Shown here piece after piece: positions 1 to 10,649 of a stretch of DNA of 64,000 nucleotides. The notes under the pieces are model-generated. The model was not told where the DNA came from, searched no databases, and worked only from the letters and a program-made list of their open reading frames with translations. The stretch is from Polytrichum commune (taxonomy: Eukaryota; Streptophyta; Polytrichopsida; Polytrichales; Polytrichaceae), in assembly GCA_950295325.1 (NCBI GenBank), contig OX485804.1, forward strand, positions 60,666,533 through 60,730,532, in the 5' to 3' direction. A program made the translations under genes and the position numbers. The stretch's first letter is position 1; each line of letters opens with the position of its first letter.

Positions 1-1318
1 AAAAGAGCCATCTCGAAAGTTGAACACAACCCCGGCATCTTTGGTGATGAAACATAAAAAATCATCGTGAAAGAAACACTTGTAGATGTAGAGAGCACTG
101 TCTAGTTCCTTGCAATGTTGGTGAGGGATGAAAAATAACTCCACCCATGCTTTTGTCGTTGCATCCAAGGTATGGACAACAATGGTTCGAGATGTGGCAG
201 TATCGTAAAGATCTTGAGCCCCAATTAAACACAATTGACCTCTATGTTGAAGAAGGCAAGGAGGGAACCATGTGCTACGAAAGCTTCGTGGGAGTTTGAG
301 TGGTTCTCCTACCCACACACCATGCTCAACATCAAATGCCATCACATGCCGCCACTCATTGTCAATACAATAAAGAGTTTCATTGAGCACTTGTGATGTT
401 GTGCCGTGGCCACTCAACGATTGTGAGTTGATGCCAACGCTTCCACGCAATGAAATTTCCAAGGGTGGTGTTGGACTTACTTCTGACCTCCACTCACTTG
501 ACTTAGAGTCAAACACTTTTATCCGAAAATTACTTGGGCGGTGCCCAAGGTGGGAGTATTCATAACGCCCAATGATCACCTTGCCCCCAATGGTCACTCC
601 CCCAAGAATTTAGAAATTTCATGTAGAAATAATAGACTAGAAAACAGTTGCAAAGAGACTAAGTTATAAAAATCACAATGCCAAAAAAGTTGGTTTGGGA
701 TGTTTGTGCATATTGACTACATGTAGATTTTGTTGATGCATAGTAGTCAAATTTATGTGTGATGTAAAAAGTCTTTTAAGATTGTTTTATAAAACCACAT
801 GTTGTATTAGAAGTGCACATGGAGGTTTTTGGATTATAATTCACCTTATATGACAAACGATCATGTTCAAGCATAACGTGAGCAAATGTCCATGGGTTCA
901 AGGAGGGTTTGAATCCAGAAAGCGGTGGAAGAAGGCGCCACTTGTGAGTCAAGAAGTTGCACACCAACAAGGTGTTTGTGCATGCAAAGCAAAAGATGCC
1001 GCCCACTCCAGCAACAGGAGGGACTGACATAATATGTGGGACAAATGAGATGGAAAATGCCGTTCGCCACTTTCTTAAGGCATGATTGTACATGGACACC
1101 TCGCCATTCTCACGTTCCCAATAGAGGAAGACACAAGCCTCGGGCAATGAATGAACCTCCCGTCGGAGATGTAAAAAATGAGGTGTTTGGACCATGTTGT
1201 ACCATTTTTTGCAAACCATCCGAGCCCGTGCTAAGCTTGATAAAGGCAATCGAACTAAGATCTTTTTCATCAAGTCTTCGGGCAAGGTGCTCCATATGTA
1301 CCTATCCATTTCCATCAT
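1..1318 (-). CDS. F-box/kelch-like protein, 5' part (3' end off window)
   Basis: The first exon (1318-845, 158 codons) begins with the F-box signature near residues 8-45 (WSTLPEDLMKKILVRLPL, then VCKKWYN). This is the SKP1-binding part of an SCF ubiquitin ligase substrate receptor. The rest of exon 1 and exon 2 have the kelch/galactose-oxidase repeat style of plant F-box proteins (Y-N-H-A-L-R-K-W, VFDSKSSEWRS, AFDVEHGVWVG). I infer an intron at 844-580: donor AAG|GTGAAT at 845/844 and acceptor CAAG|GTGATC at 580/579. Exon 1 is 474 nt (phase 0), exon 2 is open from 579 to the edge (193 codons), and the join reads LSYK|VIIG, as expected for this family. The ATG at 1318 is followed by a second in-frame ATG one codon later. 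Without this splice, exon 1 would stop at 776. The F-box assignment is firm; the intron and the substrate role are inference. Confidence 0.75.
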
Positions 1319-1339
1319 ATCTAGTCTTGTGAGTCGTCA

Positions 1340-2100
1340 TATGTCATTGGTCAAATCTTGAAAACCTCTAATCTATTGTAAGCATTTTTCGTTGCATCAG
1401 TCACTACACATGTGATGTATGTGCAGAGCTTCAAAATTCAAAAATTGGCATATAGTAAACCTTTGTGTTTGAAGCTTATGGGGCCCCTATTGGAATGATA
1501 CTAAAATTTTACAATGTGCAAAGTTAGTAGCATAGCTTATCATGATGACCATGTTGATTGTAACCAATTTTGTTGGACAAAATTGATAAAGTAAGAGGGT
1601 CAAGTTAGAAGTCTTGAAGACCCGATGAATAAAAAATGCACATAATTCTAAGTACCACTTCACGTTACACTCGATGCTTTTGGATCAATTCACCAAAGGA
1701 CGCACCGATTTGGAGATGAAAAGCTTGCTATATTTCCAAGGGTGGAGATGGCATTTGGGGATTTTTCAAGATTTTCCTTAAGTTTTAAGGTCTAGAATAA
1801 ACTGATTCTTCAATAAATAAAAATTCCGTCAACATGCAGGCAAATAAAGCAATTCTTGTTGGAAACTTGGATTAAGATTATAATACATATATTTTAACTT
1901 ATTCTTCAAATTTTAATAACGTTTTTATGTTTCTAGGCTTTAGTGATCCAGTCACTAGTTTATTTGCTTTTGGATTCACACCTAACCACTCAGTATACAA
2001 ATATAAGTGTTTGATTAAGGTAGATGACCAAATTAGGTATGCTTAGCATAATATTGTATATTATGATGTTATTTTTTTGCAATAAATCTTATTTGTCAAT
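1340..2100. other. AT-rich intergenic stretch
   Basis: This stretch lies upstream of the F-box gene and should contain its promoter. I see no coding region, no recognisable repeat boundaries and no convincing single TATA element. Confidence 0.4.
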
Positions 2101-2937
2101 ATTAGCATGGCCTCGCTCCATCCGGGTTGTAACATGTATCTATTTATTAGTTACCTTTGTTATCTCTAATTCCAACTAGACTCTACTATATGTAAGACTA
2201 GAGGACAACTACACTCCACTATTTATGAGACTATAGGACTCCACCCTAGGAGATCTAATAATTTTAAAAGGTTAAAGGGAGTTACTCATTAGTTAGGACT
2301 ATGGTGTTACACGATGTTCTCACCTCCTAAGTAACAATCATTAGTTAAGAGCACTTAACTCAACCCAGAGGCATGGAGGGAGGGCCGGTTAATATATGCT
2401 TGAGGATTAGTTGAGGGGAGCTTAGTTCCTACAAGTATATAAGGCTCAAGGTTGGGTGGATCATGCCTCTTGTTTAATTTTCATTTTTAAAGATGCTACA
2501 TTGGTATTAGAGTGCCAAGATCTTGTGCCTTAGTGTTTTGGGTGTTGTTATTTTCCATTGGGTAACATTTGTGTTTCAAGCTAGGAAGACAAATACAATT
2601 ATTTTATGAAGGAAGGGAATGAGTTGGTTGCTTTCTGAAGTATAAGGAGTAGAGTTTTGTTTCATAAGAGGTGAGATGAGTGCTTAAGGCAGGTTTGTTA
2701 AAAAAAATCCTACAAATCATTGGTGCCTAGACCAACATGACATTTGCAAATTTTGATTTTAATGCAAGTGTTTGTCAAGGTTTTTTAGGAGATTCAAGTG
2801 CTTCTTTTTGAGTTCTTCTATTATCCCTTAAATATATTAGGACTTGTGAAGATTTTAAATTAAGTCCTAGGGCTTTTTGGTTTTAGAGTATTGTTACCAT
2901 ACGTTGTATGAGACACCATGGCAATGGAAATGGATAT

Positions 2938-3697
2938 GGGGCCATTCACGATCAGGGTACTACTTTCGGGACAAAGGACTTAAGGACTTTGTCGCATTAA
3001 TCTTGGTTTTTATCATGATTTACTATTATTTGATCAATAAATTTTACATAAACAAGTAGATAGTTCATAAGCTTTATCAAGAAATATTTTTATTATTTCT
3101 TAATAATCACCCTAAACCCTAAACCCTAAACCCTAGGCCACATCAGTGGCATTTTTTTGCTATTTAGTTGTGCATTGGTGGTCAATTATTTCCTGTTATG
3201 TATCTTGGTACCTTGGTAAAAGTGTCATGTGTCCATTCATATAAAAAAAATTGTCCAATTCTAATACTAGACGTTCCTTTTACATGTGGCCGTGAGTATA
3301 TGTATATTTGGACATGTTTGGTGCCACATGTAAAGTTGGGCAATTGCTATTCAATACATATTTGGTTCTATTGGTACACACTTGAACGATGAGTGTGAGG
3401 AAAAAATTTGGGATTGTTTCGATTGATTCTTGTTGTCCTTTTCATTCCTTGATCCTAAGGTGAACAATTAAGACAGCACTCCTGAATGTCCTTTAAGGAA
3501 TCAAAATGATATCTTAGATGACCCTATTCCTTCTAAATTAACTTTGTCAGTGTACTCGATATGGAGTATGAAATGTAGGTATGATCCAAAATATGCTTCA
3601 CAATACAAATCTAAGCATACCAAGCATGTGAAGTTATCCAAAAAAGTCCGTTTTCCGTTAGACGGCCAAAAGTAGTACCCTAACCGTGAATGGCCCC
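2938..3697. mobile_element. 760-bp TIR element, copy A (contains telomere-type repeats)
   Basis: The ends are inverted repeats of about 33 bp, starting GGGGCCATTCAC and ending GTGAATGGCCCC. They are flanked by a perfect 4-bp direct repeat, ATAT (2934-2937 and 3698-3701). A second copy of identical length lies at 8295-9054. Inside, at 3110-3135, are 3.5 copies of the plant telomere repeat CCCTAAA. A 74-codon open frame (3168-3392) is kept almost unchanged in both copies but matches nothing I know. It is non-autonomous; the 4-bp target duplication is unlike hAT (8), Mutator (about 9) or Harbinger (3). Confidence 0.8.
3110..3135 (+). repeat. interstitial telomere-type repeat (CCCTAAA)n in TIR element copy A
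   Basis: Three and a half units of CCCTAAA lie inside the 760-bp element. The same block occupies the same place in copy B, so it belongs to the element and is not a chromosome end. Confidence 0.9.
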
Positions 3698-3732
3698 ATA
3701 TCTATGCCCCCACTGATGAGGCCTCTCCTTCC

Positions 3733-4760
3733 ATGGTTAACCATGTTTATACCTTCTCAACAATTGAGATAGCTGAGGAAATGGTGGACAAATTGCTCAC
3801 ACATAAAATGCAAGAATATTGTGAAGGTAAAATGATCGATGATCACCATCAATTTGCGATGTTAGAACTAAATAATGAGAAGCTCAAGTCTTTCATGAAA
3901 AATCTTGACAAAGGCCAAATTACCCTAGGATTCAAGCTACATTTCTTGGAAACAATGCAAGAAGTTGAAAAATGTAAATTTGTTGAAACCTCAACAAACC
4001 CTAACAAGTTTAAAGTGCACTCTAAAATGACAATCTTGGCCTAGGTGGACCAGATTAAAAAGTTCCTCATTGCAAGTCATATTTTGCGGGATAGTTGGGT
4101 CAAAACAACATTCACTTACTTGAAGAGTAATGTGGCCTAGCATTGGGACATACTGGCAGAAAAACTACAAGCTAATAGGAAGGACCCATGGGATTGGCAA
4201 CATTTCATGGAAATTCTTATCCGATCTTACATGAATGTTGATCCAAAGATGGTTGCATGTAATAAGCTCCTGCTTCTTTTTTTTAAAAAAGGTTTGTGGA
4301 AAAGTATGCCAATGAGTTTCAACATTTATGCTCCCACACTACTAAATTTCCTATCTCCACTAGTGATAAGGTGGAAAGGTTTATGCAAGGCTCAAAGACA
4401 ATATTAGAAACAAAGTCGTGGTGGATCTGAAAGGAGATGGTAGTCGTTGGGAGGACATCAAGTGCCTCATTCACTATGCAGTCACCTTTAATGCCACTTA
4501 TGGTCAAATTGCAAATGGGAAAGACACCAAGTCTCAATTCGACACGATGTAGCCAAAGGGACCTATTAGTTATGGACATGTATGTGGGAAGGAGACTCAT
4601 CGGTCACACTCCCGCCGTTCCAAGGAGGAAATTACAAGGAGGAAATCAAAAGGAGCAATCCACAAAGAACGCAAACATGAAGGATTAAGGTTGTTTTATT
4701 TGCCATCATGAAGGTCATATTTCCCGGATTTGTCCTGAGAATAAGGACGTGGTACCCTAG
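3733..4760 (+). pseudogene. retroelement gag remnant with CCHC zinc knuckle
   Basis: Open segments at 3733-4044 and 4207-4407, together with frame-shifted stretches between them, read like a retrotransposon capsid region (for example WDWQHFMEIL and, in another frame, VEKYANEFQHLC). It ends in a clear nucleocapsid knuckle near 4688-4735 with C-x2-C-x4-H-x4-C spacing (CFICHHEGHISRIC). In-frame stops (for example after TILA at 4044 and near 4137) and frameshifts show that it is dead. It would have coded for the virus-like particle protein of an LTR retrotransposon. I cannot decide between Ty3 and other groups because no pol domain is left. Confidence 0.5.
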
Positions 4761-5173
4761 ACCTCAAATAAAGAAAAGAAATATTTTCCCAAGACCAACA
4801 CTTAGACAGTGGGCTAGTGTCTAGATAAGGTCAAATTTTGGAATACTTCTCTAATTTATCGTTAAGTATGTTGGAAGTTATTTAAGGTAAACCTAATAAG
4901 CAATTTGATGTGATTGTATGTGATATTTTGAATAAAGACATATAAGTAAGAGCAATCATCCTTCAAGTAGCTAGGAAGACCTATTGTCTTTAAAAATAGG
5001 ACATTCTCCTCTATTGAAATTATAGCATTGGAAAGCAAGAGTTATGAGCAATTGAGCATGTCATACAAACAGTGTTACTTAAAAGGGTTGACTACAATGT
5101 GGTGACAAACCACAATCCATATGTGTATTTAAAGACACAACATAATTTATCAAAGCATCAAGCCGAAATTCTT

Positions 5174-5503
5174 CTAGTGAGGGTGGTTTGGGAAATGGTT
5201 TTTATAATGCAACAAGATTGCCAATATCCGAGGAAATACAAGGTTCCTGGTTGTCAACAAAGCTACCTCTAAGTGGCTTCTAGATGCATCTACAAGCACA
5301 AAGAAATATCGGAATGAACCTGATGGAGGGTTGATTGGTCCGCATACATCCCCTTGTAGCCGGTGTAGAGGTGGTGGCAGTTCACTCGATAGTTGCCATT
5401 GGGATGGCCGTTTGATCATCTTTCCGTAGATGCATGCTTCACAAGGTGCCGCTTTGGTGGCGTCAGTTGGTGTAAGGTTATGCCCGGCTAGGAGGGGAAG
5501 CAT
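5174..5503 (-). pseudogene. copia GAG-pre-integrase and integrase start (truncated)
   Basis: The frame contains the GAG-pre-integrase signature CEACIYGKMIKRPS followed by an integrase-core start (LHRLQGDVCGPINPPS, then FVLVDASRS). This matches the copia order and the D..G.P..S context of the first catalytic Asp. About 240 residues of the catalytic core and everything after it are absent; the frame changes after roughly position 5262. It would have inserted the element cDNA into the host genome. Confidence 0.7.
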
Positions 5504-5719
5504 TTTCCGGAAGATCGTTGTGCCAGGGTGTCCAAGCCTGTTGTGCCATATATCGGGCAGGGTTGCTGCCGTGAGATATAGGCCATGTTTTCTTTTTCTG
5601 GGCTAGATTGGAGGTTCTCGCACCGAGACCGCCCTCCCATGCAACCTTTCCAACCCCTTCCTCATTCCTAAGGGAGGGGCTAATTGCTTTGATAGCAATC
5701 TCGTACAGGCCGTCGGCTC

Positions 5720-6157
5720 TCACGAATGCGGTGGCAAGGGATCACTGCCCTTGCCGGAGATCCAAAGCCTCTTCATATATTTTTTTAACGTTGTAGAGAT
5801 GTGGATATTATTGGCCCTTAGGTCCCGGTAGTTGATCAGGCTCCGGGGGGCAGTAGGGGCATACATGGCCTTCCTGCATATTATGGGGTGGTCCCCAAGC
5901 AATAATATTGTTACATCACCTTCTTGAAAGCTTAATTTTTTTCGACCAGCAATAGTGGTTCTCGTAGTGGTTACATGACAAGTATTCCACTTTGAAATGC
6001 CTATTGGGAAAGAGAAAAATTGCAAACTCCTTAATATTGTGTGAGTGGAGGCGCTATCTAGGAGAGCGACCTCCAAACTTTGGGTCATTGGAGTCTGTAG
6101 TACCATGAAATTCTCAACATTTACCTCGGATGGAGTGGGTATAGAGACGGCATGCAA
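5720..6157 (-). pseudogene. copia aspartic protease region
   Basis: The segment VALLDSASTHTILR is the copia protease active-site motif (usually LDSGAT or LDSGASTH); here a Ser replaces Gly after the catalytic Asp-Ser pair. The following residues (NYRDLRANNIHIST) resemble the linker to the GAG-pre-integrase domain. A stop and a frame change at about 5720 separate it from the integrase part. It would cleave the element polyprotein. Confidence 0.65.
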
Positions 6158-6194
6158 TTCTCTAATTTGACCAGGGAGTTTTTGTAACTCTCTA

Positions 6195-7060
6195 TCTATC
6201 TCAACTATGTACGTTGAGGCCCGGCAGTCACGAGCAAAATGGCCTTGCCTACCACACTTGTGACAGTTGGAAGAAGATGATTGTGACTGCCTTGGTTGAT
6301 TATGTTTATGAGGAACATACCTTTGTTATTGGTCACGATGTACATGCCTTGGCTGCTTGAAAGGTGGTTGGTGCTCAAAGCCTCTGGGTGTGCGGCGTGG
6401 AGCCTCTAAGAGGTTGACATTAGAAGAGTAGGAGAAATCGTGGCATGGATTTCTCGGGTAGGTCTGGACTCGGCGCTTTTGAGTAAAATTTGCTGATACG
6501 TTTCTCTGCAAGGAGCAGATGCGACATCAGTTGGCTATGCTTCTTGAACTTCATGTTCCTATACTGTTGTGCTAGGATTGCAGTTGTTGGAGGAAAGGTG
6601 GAGAGAATTTTATCTATCAATTGAGTTTTGGTGACTTGCTCCCCACATAATCGAAGTTGTGCGGTGATTCGATGAATTTATGAATTGAAAGATACAAAGT
6701 CGGGGAAGTCCAGTACCCGCAGGTTGATCCAATCATTTATGGCCTGTGGCAGAAATATCGTTTGCTCATGATGGAATCTTACAAGTTGGTCCCACATGTC
6801 AGCAGGATCATCGACTTATATGTATTGTATCTGAGTGATGGTTCTAAATGCTTGTGGAGGACAATTACAGTTTTCCATTTCATGACATCGGGGAGCCCTT
6901 CGGCAGTCTTGGCATAGAGGTAATTAGACAGACCTTCAGCGGCTAGGACCACTTTAGCGTTATTTAGTCACTCTAGAAAATTGGTTCCATCTGCATCTAA
7001 GGGACTAAATAAGAGAGGTTGCAGACGGATATCGGGAGAGTCCATATATGTGGCCATTGA
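6195..7060 (-). pseudogene. copia gag remnant with zinc knuckle
   Basis: Frame-shifted pieces read like the UBN2-type gag of copia elements ([17 protein letters not shown] at about 6480-6530; [15 protein letters not shown] near 6580-6615). A nucleocapsid knuckle NCHKCGRQGHFARDC lies at about 6228-6272, with C-x2-C-x4-H-x4-C spacing. Several stops interrupt the frame. It lies directly upstream of the protease, as expected. Confidence 0.6.
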
Positions 7061-7639
7061 TACTAGGCTGTTGGTTCCAAGGGTTCCTGATTTCCGGTTT
7101 AGGGCCATTGTAGAATACTTTGGTCTGGTGTCTAGTCAGATACTACATTTGTATGGGAGTATGGTAATGGTTGGACTCTGGACTTAGAATCGATATATAC
7201 CTATGCTATGCATCAAGTCTATCAAACCAAGGTGTGCTAGATAGACATATGTTGTTGTTTTGTAAGCTTAATGGTCTCTAAGGGGCTACCAAAGATAGGG
7301 GTCTATCATGAGGTGTGTCTATCATGTCTGAAGGTTGATAGTAGTGGTTTTCAGGATATAAGAAGTTGTTCTGAGGTTCTAAATGAAGATATATATATAT
7401 GGGACTGGTGATATCAGTGGATCAACAGTTCGACTAGAAAAGTTTTACTTTCTCAGAAAACAAAACACTTGCTGTGGGTTCTCAACCTACTTGGATGCAT
7501 TCAATATGATTGTACATAAGGATAAAAAATGCATTAGAGTTTAAGGGGAGTAGAAGCTTAGCAGGTAGCTTAGAGTCCCTGATATTGTTGTGGTTGTCAG
7601 GTCTTTGATATGCAAGTTGAACTCTTTGCTGCAGATGGT

Positions 7640-7950
7640 GCTCTAATGTAGGAAGATCGACATTCCAGGAGTAGATAGTTCGATGCTCCGGAAGTAGATA
7701 GTTCAGCGCTCTTGGAATAGAGAGTTTGGCGTTCTTGGAGTAGAGAGTTCGGCGTTCATGGAGTTTCAGAGCTTAGTTGTTGCATCAGAACTTAGGATGA
7801 GTTGCTACGGCTGCGTACTAAGAGGAGTTGCTACAACAGTAATCAAGCTAAGAGAAGTTGCTACAGGAGCAAGTAAACTAAAAAAAGTTGATACAACAGC
7901 AAGCAAACTAAGAGAAGCTGCTACAGCAGCAAGCAAAGCTAAGATTCTAG
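7640..7950. repeat. two short minisatellites in the copia leader
   Basis: From about 7655 to 7762 there are four degenerate units of roughly 25 bp built on GTTCGGCGTTCTTGGAGTAG. From about 7815 to 7945 there are four units of about 36 bp with the core AAGCTAAGAGAAGTTGCTAC. Both lie between the LTR and gag of the copia element. Confidence 0.6.
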
Positions 7951-8129
7951 CTAGAATGTCTAAATTGTAATAGAGATCCGTCTTTCCGAACGTGGACAAA
8001 AAGTTTGGAGAAGAGGAAACAAGTAGTACTTTCTGTTCTAGCAAAGGAGAATGTAAAACTGTGCCAAACGTTATATCAGAGAGTGTGAGAATGTTGTTGG
8101 CAGGTGTATGAGCTATCGTACTGATAACG

Positions 8130-9390
8130 TGTTGAGAGCATGAACGTAACCTAGATAATTAGTAGATAGAATCAACGTGTAAAATGAATATTCTGCCCGG
8201 TATCGGACACATGTCCATATATATATACTACTGTAGTTAATGCAGTTAATGCATATAGCCGTCATTGGCATGGTCTACTGTATTACTAGGTGTAGGGGGC
8301 ATTCACGGTTGGGGTACTACTTTTGGGACAAAGGACTTAAGGACTTTGTCGCATTGATCTTGGTTTTCATCATGATTTATTATTATTTGATCAATAAATT
8401 TTACATAAATAAGTAGATAGTTCATAAGCTTTATCAAGAAATATTTTTATTATTATTTAATAATCACCCTAAACCCTAAACCCTAAACCCTAGGCCACAT
8501 CAGTGGCATTTTTTTGCTATTTAGGTGTGCATTGGTGGTCAATTATTTCCTGTTATGTATCTTGGTACCTTGGTAAAAGTGTCATGTGTCCATTCATATA
8601 AATTTTTTTGTCCAATTCTAATACTAGACATTCCTTTTACGTGTGGCCGTGAGTATATGTATATTTGGACATGTTTGGTGCCACATGTAAAGTTGGGCAA
8701 TTGCTATTCAATACATATTTGGTTCTATTGGTACACACTTGAGCAATAATTGTGAGGAAAAAAATTGGGATCATTTCAATTAATTCTTGTTGTCCTTTTC
8801 GTTCCTTGATCCTAAGGTCAGGAAGTAAGACAACACTCCTGAATGTCCTTTAAGGAATCAAATGGATATCATAGATGACCCTATTCCTTCTAAATTAACT
8901 TTGTCGTTGTACTCAATATGGAGGATGAAATGTAGGTATGATCCAAAATATGCTCCACAATACAAATCCAATTATACCAAGTATGTGAAGTTATCAAAAA
9001 AAGTCCTTAAACCGTTAGACACCCAAAAGTAGTACCCCAACCGTGAATGGCCCCTGTAGCCCTGCCTAATCCTGATTAGGGAGGTTAATTATACCCTGGA
9101 CCTAGCTCTCCTCGGGGGTAGTGCATAGGTTGTATCATGCCTATCTCAACAGATCAACATAAGATTGGATTTCCATGGATGAAATTCCACATCTAAGAAT
9201 TGGTTACCGATTAAGGGGTGAGTCCCGAAAGCAAAGTAGGAGGGTTGGTTCCCCTCCTATGAACTATAAGGTCCGGGGTCAAAGGGAGCTAACCATTAGC
9301 ATGGTGGAATGCGAAGGGTTAGCGCTCGTGACCCTTGCTAGAAATGAAAATGATCAATATAATTAAGGGGAGCTATTGAGGGTTGCGACA
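8130..9390 (-). repeat. copia LTR interrupted by TIR element copy B
   Basis: On the minus strand the LTR starts TGTCGCAACCC at 9390 and ends CTCTCAACA at 8130, giving the usual TG...CA ends. It is followed by a degenerate primer site (GTTATCAG). Removing the 760-bp element and one 4-bp duplication leaves an LTR of about 497 bp. Its first 245 bp or so match the first part of the LTR-like insertion at 28590-29559. Confidence 0.6.
8295..9054. mobile_element. 760-bp TIR element, copy B (contains telomere-type repeats)
   Basis: It has the same length and inverted ends as copy A at 2938, with the 4-bp direct repeat TGTA on both sides (8291-8294, 9055-9058). The telomere-type block is at 8467-8492. 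The 74-codon internal frame (8525-8749) differs from copy A by only a few residues. It landed inside the copia LTR, so it is younger than that retroelement. Confidence 0.8.
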
Positions 9391-9472
9391 TATACAGTAT
9401 TGTAACAGATGTCGATGTGAACCTATATACGCTCTAGCCATGTTGTTGTCACATATTGATTGCCAATAGTCA

Positions 9473-10640
9473 ATCACAAGCAATTTTTAACAGTATCTCA
9501 TGGGAAGAACATGGGACATACCCCTTAAATCCCATGGGTCACAATGTTATAGATGGGAAGTTTGCATATCCCATAATAGAGGGGAATCATTGTGGAACAA
9601 ACCAAAGTGAGATGCATCAACTATGAGAATTTATTTCATCTCATAATTGTCCCTCTCAATCACAGGGGCATTTTTAACTTTTCAATAATGAAAATACAAT
9701 AATTTTATTTCAAAACATGATGGCCCCTCCACACTTTACTATATCTCCGCCGGTTTAGGGTTTTTACTATGACAGTGAATAGCGTATCATTATGACCTCC
9801 AAAAATTATCGGAAAAGTGATTACAACTTCGATTTAAATTTGCTAATCGTCTCATACTAATCGTACGTTTATTATTAGATGTCCATGAAAGAATGTTCTA
9901 TCTTTGTTTCATTTTAGAGATCTTGTAGATCTAATATAGATCTAGATGTGAGTCACCTTCGTAAGTAATTACCTATGTGAGGGAGAGAGAGGGAATTACA
10001 GCCTACAAGTGTTTTTTATTCATCCATAAAGAAGCCTTGAAATAATAAACAAGCCTCAATTTAGTATTTTTAGTAATTTAGACACCGGATTTAGGTTCAA
10101 AGACCCCAAATTAGTCTAGTCCAAATTATTTGAGATGAATATGCCAAAAATCTATAAGGAACAAGTTTTTATGTTAGATGGAGGAGAGGTGTTTTAATTT
10201 CTACATTCTTACATTACAAGATAAATGCCGGTTTTTTTTATAAAGTGCTCAAAAATCCTCCATATACACATGGAATGTGCAATGAGTTGGTGGCTAGGAT
10301 GTTGAAGTAGAGTTGAGAGGTCCAAGGTTCAAGCCCATTCATCAACACCCCTAGATCTTATACATAAGTGGGAAGAGCCTACTTATAGGTTAGACCAAGT
10401 TTCTACGATCATTTGTTTTTGGAAATTTTTCTTTGAAAAAATTCCCAAGTAGCACATTCCCATCATCCATACAAAATGTCCCATCTACATAATTTCCCAT
10501 GTCCAATAAAACATTATCATTATCAATCAAGGGACATGAGCAAAATTCCCACACTTTCCACATTCCCTTTCAAGGCTTATGAACCACAGGACATGAAAGA
10601 GAATTTTGAGAAATTTCCCCATTGGGATACAAATGAAAGT
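9473..10640 (+). repeat. dispersed repeat, also at 49237-50312
   Basis: It is long and similar to 49237-50312, where the same sequence sits inside a larger Harbinger-like element. It contains a tRNA-like promoter signature near 10285-10335 (GTGGCTAGGATG as A box, GGTTCAAGCCC as B box), and the second copy keeps it at about 49945-49995. There is no coding capacity. Confidence 0.55.
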
Positions 10641-10649
10641 TCCATGTGA

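Larger units (their letters stand above)
2110..5170 (+). mobile_element. decayed LTR retroelement with gag remnants
   Basis: At 2502 there is a TGGTATTAGAGTG stretch resembling the initiator-Met-tRNA primer binding site of plant LTR elements. About 65 bp before it is a TATA-like AGTATATAAGG (2437-2447), as in an LTR promoter. Downstream, gag-like reading frames in several frames (from 3733) end with a CCHC zinc knuckle near 4688-4735. No protease, integrase or reverse transcriptase is recognisable, so the copy is truncated or decayed. It is interrupted by a 760-bp inverted-repeat element at 2938-3697. The outer LTR limits are not certain. Confidence 0.5.
5174..9390 (-). mobile_element. truncated Ty1/copia LTR retrotransposon
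   Basis: Read on the minus strand, the order is: LTR (9390 to 8130, itself interrupted), leader with minisatellites (about 8100-7200), gag (about 7060-6250) with a zinc knuckle, aspartic protease (6157-5720), GAG-pre-integrase and the start of the integrase core (5503-5174). Protease before integrase is the copia order. The element stops inside the integrase, so reverse transcriptase, RNase H and the 3' LTR are missing. Frameshifts separate the domains. Confidence 0.75.

Noticed and set aside
3110-3135. Possible chromosome end or telomere
   Set aside because: Only 3.5 units, and the same block sits at the same place in two copies of a 760-bp transposon.
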